From Cystobacter ferrugineus (GTDB lineage: Bacteria; Myxococcota; Myxococcia; Myxococcales; Myxococcaceae): DNA of 64,000 nt. Location of the stretch: the NCBI RefSeq assembly GCF_001887355.1, contig NZ_MPIN01000003.1:315461-379460 (forward strand). Reading direction: 5' to 3'. Below, piece after piece: positions 24,773 through 33,245 of this stretch. The notes under the pieces were generated by a model that did not search any database, was not told the origin of the DNA, and saw nothing but the letters and a program-made list of their open reading frames with translations. Numbering within the stretch: position 1 is the first letter of the stretch; each line of letters starts with the position of its first letter. The position numbers and the translations under genes were made by a program.

Positions 24773-24916
24773 CCCTCCTCTTTACCCACGCCCGGCCCGG
24801 GTGTGCACGAAGAGCCCGCGCGGAAGAAAGCGGCCCAGGCAGCCTTCTCTCTATAGACATGGACTTCCCGAATAATTAGAACATGAGGAATTCCCGTTTA
24901 ACGGTGAGGAGCCCCC

Positions 24917-26005
24917 ATGCGGCTGTCGAAGATCTTCCCGGGTGTGGCACTGGCGCTGTCCTTCCTGGCGTGTGGAGGCCCCGAGGTCGGCCCCGCCGCC
25001 ATCAACGAGCCGGTGGGTGCGAGCGCGCAGGCCGCGCGCCTGTCCATCCGCAACGCGGACCCGACCGTCATCCGCGTGGACAGCACCTACATCTCCGCGG
25101 AGGTGGAGGGGGGACGGATCTACGTGCGCATGGCCTCGTCGGTGAACGGGCTGTCGAGCGCCGCGCGCCAGATGGTCTTCGGCAACCCCAATGGCTGGGC
25201 CGAGGTGTGGGCGCCGCAGCTCATCAAGAGCGGCACCACCTACTACATCTACTTCACGGCGGGCGCGGGCTCCGCGCACCGCATGTATGTCATTCAATCG
25301 CAGAGCCCCAACTCGGGCTACTCGGCGCCGGCCTCGCTGGCGCTGCCGGACAACAAGTGGGCCATCGACGGCACGGCCTTCGTCTACCAGGGACAGTGGT
25401 ACTTCGTCTGGTCCGGCTGGGTGGGAGACACCAACGGCGAGCAGACGCTCTTCATCGCGCGCATGTCGAGCCCCACGCAGGTGACGGGGGCGCGCTACGT
25501 CATCTCCCAGCCCCGTGAGACGTGGGAGAAGGTCGACATCAATCCCCCCTGCCGCGTCAACGAGGGCCCCGAGCCCCTCATCGATCCAAACGGCCAGTTG
25601 CACATCGTGTACTCGGCCAACGGGAGCTGGGGCTCCAATTACTGCCTGGCGGATCTGCGGCTCAAGGCCGGAGGAGATCCCACCTATGTCTGGGATTGGT
25701 ACAAGTCCAATGGCTGCCTCTTCGGCGCCGCGGCCAACACCATCATGAGCGGGTGGCATCCGACGCTGTACGCCAAGGGCGTGGGCCACCACTCCTTCGT
25801 GCTGCTCAACGGAGACCCCAACACGAGCCCGCCCGCCGGCCCCACGTTCCCCCTCGCCTACCACGGCGTGAACAAGAACGAGTACCCGAGCGACTTCTGG
25901 GGCGCGCGCTACTGGTACTCGGGCAGCTTCCAGTGGTGGGGCAACATCACGTACACGCGCGGCGCGGACAAGAACACGGGCTGGAGCCTGAAGTTCTACG
26001 AGTAG
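24917..26005 (+). CDS. GH43-like five-bladed beta-propeller lipoprotein
   Basis: A 362-aa lipoprotein (LSFLAC). The GH43-type fold is indicated by NADPTVIRVDSTYI (base Asp), WAEVWAPQLIKSGTTYYIYFTAG, KWAIDGTAFVYQGQWYFVWSGW (pKa-modulating Asp) and NEGPEPLIDPNGQLHIVYSAN (acid Glu). Such enzymes cleave arabinofuranosyl or xylosyl links in plant hemicellulose and pectin. The exact substrate is not predictable. It has a gaggag ribosome site and converges on the alpha-amylase gene over a hairpin. Confidence 0.85.
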   Translation: MRLSKIFPGVALALSFLACGGPEVGPAAINEPVGASAQAARLSIRNADPTVIRVDSTYISAEVEGGRIYVRMASSVNGLSSAARQMVFGNPNGWAEVWAPQLIKSGTTYYIYFTAGAGSAHRMYVIQSQSPNSGYSAPASLALPDNKWAIDGTAFVYQGQWYFVWSGWVGDTNGEQTLFIARMSSPTQVTGARYVISQPRETWEKVDINPPCRVNEGPEPLIDPNGQLHIVYSANGSWGSNYCLADLRLKAGGDPTYVWDWYKSNGCLFGAAANTIMSGWHPTLYAKGVGHHSFVLLNGDPNTSPPAGPTFPLAYHGVNKNEYPSDFWGARYWYSGSFQWWGNITYTRGADKNTGWSLKFYE

Positions 26006-26013
26006 TGTGCCTC

Positions 26014-26052
26014 GGTGCCGCCGCCTGGACGCGACGTCCTGGTGGCGGCACC
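26014..26052. terminator. Inverted repeat between two convergent genes
   Basis: GGTGCCGCC (26014-26022) pairs with GGCGGCACC (26044-26052), and an inner GGACG/CGTCC extends the stem. It lies between the stops at 26005 and 26079. It could work in both directions but lacks a T-run, so Rho-assisted or simple transcript-end protection is possible. Confidence 0.55.
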
Positions 26053-26078
26053 CCGGCCCTGTTACGTGAAGTGGGAGG

Positions 26079-27842
26079 CTAGAAGCCGCCCGTGGTGGAC
26101 ACCGAGCCCGAGGACGGCGTGGTCAACTTGATGTTGTTCCCCGGCTGCCACTGCACGCCGTTGGCCGGGTTGCTCTCCTCGCGCTTGAGGCACTTCCACT
26201 CGATGGCGGTGTTCGCCGGGAGGGAGATCGCGCCCGTCCAGGTGGGATAGCTCGTCGGGTTGAGCTTCACCGCGCTGGCGGGAGCCCAGGCGCCCAGGGC
26301 GCTGAGATTGCCGACGACATAGACGCTCTGGCCCATGTACGTCTGCCCGTTGTTGCAGGTGAAGTTGACGGTGACGCTCCCCGGGTTCGGGTCCGGGTCC
26401 GGGTTGCCACCGCCGGAGACGACGGCGCCCACGTGGATGGCGGCCGAGGTCATGCCCGCCACGTTGAAGGTCGCGTTGCCGCTGCCGTCCACCGTGACGG
26501 TGCTGCCCGTGCAGGTGCCGTTGTTGAACTCACCGGAGAGCACGTTGCAGTAGGTGCCGGCCGACAGACCCGTGGCGAAGGAGCGGTTGAGGCCGCCGCC
26601 CTCGCGGTTGACGACCACGAAGCCCTTGCCGGTGCGGGCGAAGGCGAGCTGGTTGTTGCCGTTGTCCCACCAGTTGGAGACGCCCGTGCCCTCGGTCACC
26701 GCGCGGAAGCGGACCATGTTGGCGATCTCACGCCAGCGGTGCTCGCACTGCCACTCGCCGAAGCAGTTCACCGAGGTGCCATTGTGGACGGACGAGCCCG
26801 GGGGCCCCGCGTCCGTGTTGGTGAAGGAGTAGCTGGACATCACCTGCGGGTAGCCATACGGCCAGCCCAGCATGAAGACGTTGGCCAGGTTGTACAGGCT
26901 GCCGTCCTTGTGGGTCAGGATGTTGGCGCCGCCCGCCCCGTGGCCTCGCTGGTTGTCGTGGTTGTCGGTGAACACCACCGCCTTGCCGCTGGACATGAAG
27001 CCCCAGCTCTCACCGAAGGTCTTCAGGTTCTTGATCTGCCCCGTCTTGAACTGCTCGCCGATCCTCGCGCTGTACTTGAACTCGGTCACCGAGCCGAGGC
27101 CGAAGTACTGGCTGGCGGTGACCGCCTCGCCGCCCAGATCGATCACCTCCAGGAAGATGAAGGGCGAGCCGGTCATGCGGTTGCGGATGCCGGAGATGTC
27201 TCCCGGCGACATGTGCTTGGCGGCATCGACCCGGAAGCCCCTCACGCCAATGGAGGTCAGATCGTTGATGTAGTTGGCCAGCGTCTGCTGCACGTAGCTG
27301 GAGCCCGTGTTCAGATCCGGCAGGCCGCTCAGGTCGCAGTTCTGGACGTTGTAGGCATCCTGGTAGTTGCTGATGCTGCAGATGGGGCTGTGATAGTCAT
27401 TGGAGCCGTACATGGGGTGGCTGCGCGTACTCCACTTCGTGCCCGCGACCCCCGTGCTGGAACCACTGGCCCCATAGGACGCCGTGTGGTTGATGACGAG
27501 ATCGGCATACACAGCCACCCCGGCCGCGTTGCAGCGCTGCACCATGTCGATGAACTGCGCCCGGCTTCCACCGCGCGAGTCCAGCTTGTAGCTGACCGGC
27601 TGATACCGGGTCCACCACTGCGAACCGGTGATGTGCTCGTTGGGCGGAGACACCTGGACCCCGGTGTAGCCCTTGGGCCCGAGGAATGTCTCGCATTCGC
27701 GGGCCACGTCTGGCCATTTCCACTCGAACAGATGAACGTAGACACCCGCTTGCGCCGTGCCGGACACGCTCAACGCGAGCGCGCAGCCAAGGGCGCTCAG
27801 GACTCCACCACGTTTGTTCACCGCGGTACTCATTGTCTTCAC
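26079..27842 (-). CDS. Secreted alpha-amylase, GH13 with C-terminal CBM20
   Basis: A 587-aa protein with signal peptide (cleavage after AQA, about 32). The catalytic barrel is of the animal-like GH13 type: VYADLVINH, GFRVDAAKH (nucleophile Asp206), FLEVID (acid Glu232) and FTDNHDNQ (Asp296). The C-terminal domain (about 485-587; VNFTCNNGQTYMGQSVYVVG, WTGAISLP, EWKCL) is a CBM20 starch-binding module, linked by a Gly/Pro/Asp stretch. It makes endo cuts in alpha-1,4-glucan in the medium. It is transcribed alone. Confidence 0.95.
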   Translation of the reverse strand: MKTMSTAVNKRGGVLSALGCALALSVSGTAQAGVYVHLFEWKWPDVARECETFLGPKGYTGVQVSPPNEHITGSQWWTRYQPVSYKLDSRGGSRAQFIDMVQRCNAAGVAVYADLVINHTASYGASGSSTGVAGTKWSTRSHPMYGSNDYHSPICSISNYQDAYNVQNCDLSGLPDLNTGSSYVQQTLANYINDLTSIGVRGFRVDAAKHMSPGDISGIRNRMTGSPFIFLEVIDLGGEAVTASQYFGLGSVTEFKYSARIGEQFKTGQIKNLKTFGESWGFMSSGKAVVFTDNHDNQRGHGAGGANILTHKDGSLYNLANVFMLGWPYGYPQVMSSYSFTNTDAGPPGSSVHNGTSVNCFGEWQCEHRWREIANMVRFRAVTEGTGVSNWWDNGNNQLAFARTGKGFVVVNREGGGLNRSFATGLSAGTYCNVLSGEFNNGTCTGSTVTVDGSGNATFNVAGMTSAAIHVGAVVSGGGNPDPDPNPGSVTVNFTCNNGQTYMGQSVYVVGNLSALGAWAPASAVKLNPTSYPTWTGAISLPANTAIEWKCLKREESNPANGVQWQPGNNIKLTTPSSGSVSTTGGF

Positions 27843-28029
27843 CTGGGGGTGAGGGGAATGGACAACAGAGGACTCTGTTTCTCCTGGACATGACCGTCCA
27901 GAGAAACGGGCGAGACCCTAGAAGCCCGCCTTCAGTGACTTCGCGCGTCATTCTCGGGAAGTGTTGGGAGACTCGATTCAGCAGCGCTGGCACGTGTGAG
28001 CCCACCTGTTCTGTTCTAAGCCCCAGGCC

Positions 28030-29277
28030 ATGAAAACTCCCTTGACCCTGCTGGGCCTCGTCCTGCTCACCGCCGCGTCCTGTTCACATGAATCCCTCAC
28101 GCGGCCAGCCCCCCCGCCCGGGGATTCCGCCGAGCGCGGCCGCGAGCTCGCCCGCCGGCTCATCATCGTCGATGGCCACATCGACGTGCCCTACCGGCTC
28201 CAGGAGAAGCTGAGCCCCGAGGGCGAGCCCACCGAGGACATCTCCCAGCGCACCGCCGGGGGAGACTTCGACTACCCCCGCGCGGTGGAGGGCGGGCTGG
28301 ACGTGCCCTTCATGTCCATCTACATCCCCGCGGAGCTCCAGAAGACGGCCGGTGCCTCGAAGGCGCTCGCGGACTCGCTGATCGACATGGTGGAGAAGCT
28401 CGCCCGCACGTCACCGGACAAGTTCGCCCTGGCGCGCTCGGTGGACGAGGCACGCCGCAACACGAGCGAGGGCAAGGTCTCCTTCGCCATGGGCATCGAG
28501 AACGGCTCCGCCCTGGAGGACTCGGTGGCCAACGTCGCCCACTTCCAGAAGCGCGGCGTGCGCTACATCACCCTGACGCACTCGGCGGACAACCTGCTCG
28601 GCGACTCCTCCTACGCCGAGGGCGCACACCGCTGGAACGGGCTGAGCCCCCTGGGCAAGCAGGTAGTGGCGGAGATGAACCGCGTGGGCATCATGGTGGA
28701 CGTGTCGCACCTGTCGGACGCCACCATCCGCCAGGTGCTGGAGACGAGCCAGCAGCCCGTCATCGCCTCCCACTCCTCGTGCCGCCACTTCACGCCCGGC
28801 TTCGAGCGCAACCTCAGCGACGAGCTCATCCGCGCCATCGCCGCCAAGGGGGGCGTGGTGATGATCAGCTTCGGCTCGGGCTTCCTCCTCCAGGCCGCGC
28901 AGGACCATGAGAAGCGGCTGCGCGAGGAGGCCATGGCCTTCATCCAGCAGCAGGGCCTGACGCGGGAGAGCCCCGAGGTCAGGACGTTCATCGAGAACTG
29001 GCTGCGCGAGCACCCGTTTCCCCGGGCCCGCGTCGAGGACGTGGCCGACCACATCGATCACGTGGTGAAGCTCGTGGGCATCGATCACGTGGGGCTCGGC
29101 TCGGACTTCGACGGTGTGGGCCCCACCCTGCCCGTGGGGCTCGAGGACGTGTCGCGCTACCCCAACCTCTTCCGGGTGCTGCTCGAGCGCGGCTATGGCG
29201 AGGCGGAGCTCGAGAAGCTCGCCTCGGGCAATGTCTTCCGCGTGTGGCGGCAGGTGGAGGCGACCGCCCGCCCCTGA
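28030..29277 (+). CDS. Membrane dipeptidase, peptidase family M19, lipoprotein
   Basis: A 415-aa lipoprotein (TAASC lipobox). The renal-dipeptidase fold is shown by IIVDGHIDVPYR (zinc His and Asp), FAMGIENGSAL (bridging Glu), YITLTHSADNLL, VDVSHLSDATIRQVL and VIASHSSCRHF, and the late GIDHVGLGSDFDGV. M19 enzymes hydrolyse dipeptides, including D-residue ones from peptidoglycan or prey protein. The lipid anchor places it at the periplasm or surface. The stop of the next minus-strand gene is 15 bp away. Confidence 0.93.
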   Translation: MKTPLTLLGLVLLTAASCSHESLTRPAPPPGDSAERGRELARRLIIVDGHIDVPYRLQEKLSPEGEPTEDISQRTAGGDFDYPRAVEGGLDVPFMSIYIPAELQKTAGASKALADSLIDMVEKLARTSPDKFALARSVDEARRNTSEGKVSFAMGIENGSALEDSVANVAHFQKRGVRYITLTHSADNLLGDSSYAEGAHRWNGLSPLGKQVVAEMNRVGIMVDVSHLSDATIRQVLETSQQPVIASHSSCRHFTPGFERNLSDELIRAIAAKGGVVMISFGSGFLLQAAQDHEKRLREEAMAFIQQQGLTRESPEVRTFIENWLREHPFPRARVEDVADHIDHVVKLVGIDHVGLGSDFDGVGPTLPVGLEDVSRYPNLFRVLLERGYGEAELEKLASGNVFRVWRQVEATARP

Positions 29278-29292
29278 GCCCCGGGCGGACGC

Positions 29293-30381
29293 TCAGCGCA
29301 GGCTCAGCAGGCCCATGCGCATGAGCTTGGCGAGCGTCTTGAGCGTCTCCAGCTCGCGCGCGGGGCTGGCCAGCACCAGGGTGGACACGTCCCAGTTGCC
29401 GTTGATGAGGCCCACCACCTGTCGCTCCTCGGGCTTGAGCAGCGACAGCTCCTCCGTGTCCGGCGACAGCTCCGGCACGCTCAGCGGGGGCAGCGCGGCG
29501 TAGAGCGATGCCACGTGCTCGCTGTGCGCCATGCGCGCGAACTCGCGCACGCGCCGGTCCGTCGGGTCGCTCGCCAGCAGCGTCGCGCACACCAGCTCCG
29601 TCGCGTCGAACTGCCGCTCGCGCACCAGCACCGCGCCCTTCTCCAGCATGTCCGTCACCGGATCCACCACCACCTCCGGTGCTCCCTCCACCTCCACCTG
29701 CCTGGCGCGCAGCAGCTCGAACACGCGGCGCGTGGTGGACGAGCGCGACAGGCCGAGCGACAGCCGCAGCCGCCCCAGGTTCTGCCCCCCCGTGCACAGG
29801 GTGAGCAGGATGCGGTGCATCAACGGCTGGCGCGGGCTCGGCGGCACGAGCGAGCGCACCGTCAGCGCATCCCCCGGCAGCACCCGGTCCACGTCCGCCT
29901 GCTCATCCACCCAGCGCAGCGACTCGAAGAGCAGCTCGCGCAGGCTCATCTCGCACGGCGCCCACTCCTCGCCCGAGCGATCCAGGTCCTCCGTCCAGTG
30001 GAAGGCGCCATGTCCGCCGCGCGTCTGGTCCACCATGGAGCCGAGCATCTCCTCGCGCACCAGCTCGCGCACCAGCCTGGGCTCCACCTTGTGGGCCTGG
30101 AAGATGGACTCGAGTCCCTCGCCATCCGGCGGCAGGGCCTTGAGCGCCGCGAGCACCGCCGCGCCATCCGCCAGCTTCGCCAGGGCGAGCACCCGGGCCA
30201 CCCGGCCCCGGAGCCCCTCGTTGGCGATCGCCAACACCTGCCCCGACAGCAGGAAGAGCCCGCGCTCACCGCCCTCCCAGGAGAGCAGTTGGAGCGTGCC
30301 GGTCTTTCGGGAGCTGTCCAACCATTGGAGGAGCTCGGGGAGCGGGAAGCTGGAGAAATCACCGTGAAGGGCCATGCCCAT
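29293..30381 (-). CDS. DUF4388 (PATAN-like) regulatory protein
   Basis: A 362-aa cytoplasmic protein. The N-terminal unit LHGDFSSFPLPELLQWLDSSRKTGTLQL (in parts, residues 5-35) followed by GLFLLSGQVLAIAN is the DUF4388 domain, common in delta-proteobacteria and often in gliding or signalling proteins. The remainder is helical with a winged-helix-like segment (LRLSLGLSRSSTTRRVFELLRARQ). No enzyme motif is seen. The start is MGM at 30381, with MAL six bases later equally possible. It is divergent from the metalloenzyme gene, 18 bp apart. Confidence 0.8.
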   Translation of the reverse strand: MGMALHGDFSSFPLPELLQWLDSSRKTGTLQLLSWEGGERGLFLLSGQVLAIANEGLRGRVARVLALAKLADGAAVLAALKALPPDGEGLESIFQAHKVEPRLVRELVREEMLGSMVDQTRGGHGAFHWTEDLDRSGEEWAPCEMSLRELLFESLRWVDEQADVDRVLPGDALTVRSLVPPSPRQPLMHRILLTLCTGGQNLGRLRLSLGLSRSSTTRRVFELLRARQVEVEGAPEVVVDPVTDMLEKGAVLVRERQFDATELVCATLLASDPTDRRVREFARMAHSEHVASLYAALPPLSVPELSPDTEELSLLKPEERQVVGLINGNWDVSTLVLASPARELETLKTLAKLMRMGLLSLR

Positions 30382-30399
30382 CTCTTACAGTTCTCCGCC

Positions 30400-31335
30400 A
30401 TGCGCGTCGCGGTCCTCTTCATCGATGGGGTTGGCATTGGACGAAACGATCCGGACATCAACCCGCTTTCCGGACGCGACCACCTGCTCTCCTGGTTCCA
30501 GGATGCCCCGCCCCCCCCGCTCCCCGGTGCCGGTCGGTGCTTCCCCGTGGACACCACCTTCGGCATCGCCGGCCGTCCCCAGTCCGCTTCCAATCAGACC
30601 GCCCTCCTCACCGGGCAACCCGCCCCCGCGCTCATCGGCCGGCACGTCCTCGGCTATCCGGATGCGGCCCTGCGCGAGATTCTGGCGCGGCACTCGCTCG
30701 TCAAACACCTGGTGGCCACCGGCCACACCGCCACCTTCGCCAACTGCTACCCCGTGGCCTACCTGGATGCCCTGAAGCTGCCCCGGCGCCCCTCGGCCAG
30801 CGCCCCCGAGTTCACCCTCACCCCCGCCGCCCTGCGCCGCTTGAAGGCCTCGGCCAGCACGCTCGCCTTCGCCGCGGGCGGCGTCCCCCTGCGCACCCTG
30901 GACGACGCCCGCTCGGGACTCGCCCTCCCCCATGACATCACCGGCGCGCGTGCCCGCTCCCGCGACCTGGACGTGCCCACGCGCACGCCCGCCGAGGCCG
31001 CCGAGGTGTTCTGGCGCATCGCCGGCGAGGCCGACTTCACCTTCTTCGAGCACTACCTGGCGGACGAGGCGGGCCATGCCCAGGACTTCGTCGCCGCCCG
31101 CGACGCCCTGGACACCTTCGATGCCTTCGCCCGCGCCGTCGTCTCCCTCCGCCCGGCGGATGCCCGCGTGCTCGTGTGCAGCGACCACGGCAACGTGGAA
31201 GATTTGTCCACACGTTCACACACCCTGCACCCGGTGCCCGTGCTCTACTTCGGACCGCCAGCGCCCGAACTGGAGTCCCTGGCCACCGTGGCGGACGTGG
31301 GCCGCGTGGTGCTGCATTGGTGGGGTGGAGCATGA
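30400..31335 (+). CDS. Alkaline-phosphatase-superfamily metalloenzyme (cofactor-independent PGM-like)
   Basis: A 311-aa protein starting MRVAVLFIDGVGIGRNDPDINP, where Asp binds the first metal. SASNQTALLTGQ supplies the nucleophile-side residues. FFEHYLADEAGHAQD and VCSDHGNVEDLSTRSHT carry the remaining Asp and His ligands. The set matches metalloenzymes related to cofactor-independent phosphoglycerate mutase and phosphopentomutase, but the protein is much shorter than iPGM (about 510 aa) and lacks its inserted phosphotransferase domain. A phosphatase or phosphomutase of unknown substrate is the safest call. Its stop overlaps the next start (ATGA). Confidence 0.83.
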   Translation: MRVAVLFIDGVGIGRNDPDINPLSGRDHLLSWFQDAPPPPLPGAGRCFPVDTTFGIAGRPQSASNQTALLTGQPAPALIGRHVLGYPDAALREILARHSLVKHLVATGHTATFANCYPVAYLDALKLPRRPSASAPEFTLTPAALRRLKASASTLAFAAGGVPLRTLDDARSGLALPHDITGARARSRDLDVPTRTPAEAAEVFWRIAGEADFTFFEHYLADEAGHAQDFVAARDALDTFDAFARAVVSLRPADARVLVCSDHGNVEDLSTRSHTLHPVPVLYFGPPAPELESLATVADVGRVVLHWWGGA

Positions 31336-32252
31336 AGGGGCGCGAGCAAGCAGGGCGAGGGGTGCTGGGGGCGGTGGCCCTGGGGCTCCTGCTCACGCTG
31401 ACGGGGTGTGCCAGCTTCCGGCGGTTCGCGGCGGGTGAGGTGGCGCTCACGTCGAGCTGGGAGAGCCCCACGGGCCTCTACCGCATCGAGTACGCCCCGG
31501 AGGACGAGCGGGAGCTGACCCGGCTGGTACGGGCGGTGGACGCGGCCCTGCCCCGGCTGGAGCGCTGGGGGACGCTGCGCGAGCCCCTCACCCTGCGGGT
31601 GTTTCCCGATCACGAGAGCCTGGAAGCCGCCGTGCGGCAGGAGGGCCTGGGGTGGCTGCGCGCCTGGGGCCGCTATGACGAGGTGTTCATCCAGGCGCCC
31701 TCCACCTGGGGCCTCGCCGGGGCCTCCCCCGCCCAGTTGAACGAGCTGCTCCTGCACGAGCTCACCCACAGCCTGATGTACCAGCTCTCGGCGGATCGCC
31801 TCGGCTGGTCGCGCAAGCGCATCCCCCTGTGGTTTCGCGAGGGCATGGCCTCGTACACGGCGGAGCAGACGTACCGGTGGGGCTCGCTGGAGGAGCTCGC
31901 CCGCTACCTCGAGCGCCATCCCGAGGCGGATCCCCTGCGCAAGCCCGAGGGGCACTACCGCGACGAGTCGAACCTCGTGTACGGGGTGGCGCACCACGCC
32001 TTCACGTTCCTCGTGCGGCGCTATGGCGAGGAGGCGGTGCGCGGCGTGATGCGCGAGATGAAGGGGGGAGCGGCCTTCCCGGAGGCCTTCGAGGCCGCCA
32101 TCGGGTTGTCACCGGACGCCTTCGTGCGCGACTTCACCCTCTACGTGAAGTGGAGGGGATTTCGTGGCGGGCGGTCGCTTCCCCGGCCTCCCGTTGACGC
32201 CCGTCCCCTCGGAGGGCCCCCTGCCGCATCGGGGGAGTCTCACCCACCGTGA
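31332..32252 (+). CDS. Gluzincin-like (MA clan) metallopeptidase lipoprotein
   Basis: A 306-aa lipoprotein (TLTGC). The zinc motif is HELTH in LLLHELTHSLMYQ, with the third-ligand Glu region in WFREGMASYTAEQTYR about 30 residues later. The layout matches the peptidase MA family of bacterial envelope proteins. The start overlaps the previous stop by four bases, so the two genes form a coupled pair. Substrate is unknown; the C-terminus is Pro/Arg-rich. Confidence 0.85.
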   Translation: MKGREQAGRGVLGAVALGLLLTLTGCASFRRFAAGEVALTSSWESPTGLYRIEYAPEDERELTRLVRAVDAALPRLERWGTLREPLTLRVFPDHESLEAAVRQEGLGWLRAWGRYDEVFIQAPSTWGLAGASPAQLNELLLHELTHSLMYQLSADRLGWSRKRIPLWFREGMASYTAEQTYRWGSLEELARYLERHPEADPLRKPEGHYRDESNLVYGVAHHAFTFLVRRYGEEAVRGVMREMKGGAAFPEAFEAAIGLSPDAFVRDFTLYVKWRGFRGGRSLPRPPVDARPLGGPPAASGESHPP

Positions 32253-32349
32253 TTGGCCCCCCGGTCCGTTTCTGTTACGACGAGCCCGGACCATCCCCAC
32301 CCAGGCGCGCGTCCTCCTCGCGTTCCCTGGTGTGTGAGGAGATTGCAAG

Positions 32350-33168
32350 ATGAAGCTGCGTACACTGAGCTTGACGGTGCTCGGCACCCTGGGGCTTTCC
32401 GCGTCCATGGCCTGCCAGAAGGAGGAGGCGACCCCCGCGCCCGCTCCCGCCGCCCAGGCTCCGGCCCCCACCATCAAGGCCCAGCACCTGTCCGAGGACG
32501 TGGCCGTTCCCCAGGAGGAGAGTGACCAGGCGCCCAAGGGCGGTGGCACCATCCGGGGCCTCGTCACCTTCAAGGGCACTCCGCCCGCGCCCGCGCCCAT
32601 CACCCCGGGCACGGATCCCAACTGCGATGGGATGGACCTGGAGGATCAACCCGTCCAGGTGAAGGCCGGCAAGCTGGCCAACGTCCTGGTGCGGGTACAG
32701 GGCCTGGTGCCCGGTCAGCCCCAGACGCCGCCGGAGCAGATGGTGGTGGTGGACCAGAACCGCTGCACGTACAAGCCCCGCGTCCAGGGCGCCGTCGCCG
32801 GCCAGCCCATCGTGCTCATGAACAGCGACAGCACGCTGCACAATGTGCGGGGCACGTCCGGCGGCAAACAGCTCTTCAACGTGACGCAGCCCCCCCTGAA
32901 GACGAAGGAGGCCAGGCCCCCGTCGGAGGCGGAGGTCATCCGCCTCAAGTGCGACATCCACCCGTGGATGACGGCGTGGGTGGTGGTGAATCCGAATCCG
33001 TACTTCAACACCTCGGATGAGGAGGGCTCCTTCCGCATCGAGGGCGTGCCCCCGGGCACGTACACCCTGGGCGCGTGGCACGAGACGCTCGGGACGAAGA
33101 CGGCCCAGGTGACGGTGAAGGAGGGCCAGGAGACCGAGATCTCCTTCGAGTACGTGGCGGCGAAGTAG
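32350..33168 (+). CDS. Lipoprotein with cupredoxin-like and carboxypeptidase-regulatory-like domains
   Basis: A 272-aa lipoprotein (SMAC lipobox) with an Ala/Pro linker. The central domain has NSDSTLHNV (copper His) and LKCDIHPWM (Cys, His, Met ligands), the pattern of type 1 copper proteins. The C-terminal EEGSFRIEGVPPGTYTLGAWHE is a carboxypeptidase regulatory-like beta sandwich. It probably carries electrons or binds copper at the envelope. The adjacent VIT/vWA gene starts 77 bp later, but a functional link is not shown. An aggagattgcaag site precedes the start. Confidence 0.82.
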   Translation: MKLRTLSLTVLGTLGLSASMACQKEEATPAPAPAAQAPAPTIKAQHLSEDVAVPQEESDQAPKGGGTIRGLVTFKGTPPAPAPITPGTDPNCDGMDLEDQPVQVKAGKLANVLVRVQGLVPGQPQTPPEQMVVVDQNRCTYKPRVQGAVAGQPIVLMNSDSTLHNVRGTSGGKQLFNVTQPPLKTKEARPPSEAEVIRLKCDIHPWMTAWVVVNPNPYFNTSDEEGSFRIEGVPPGTYTLGAWHETLGTKTAQVTVKEGQETEISFEYVAAK

Positions 33169-33245
33169 CGACCAGGTGTGGTGAGAAGGGACGACGCTGG
33201 TCATTGATTGTCCTTTCCTCCACAGACATACCTAGAGTGCGTGGG

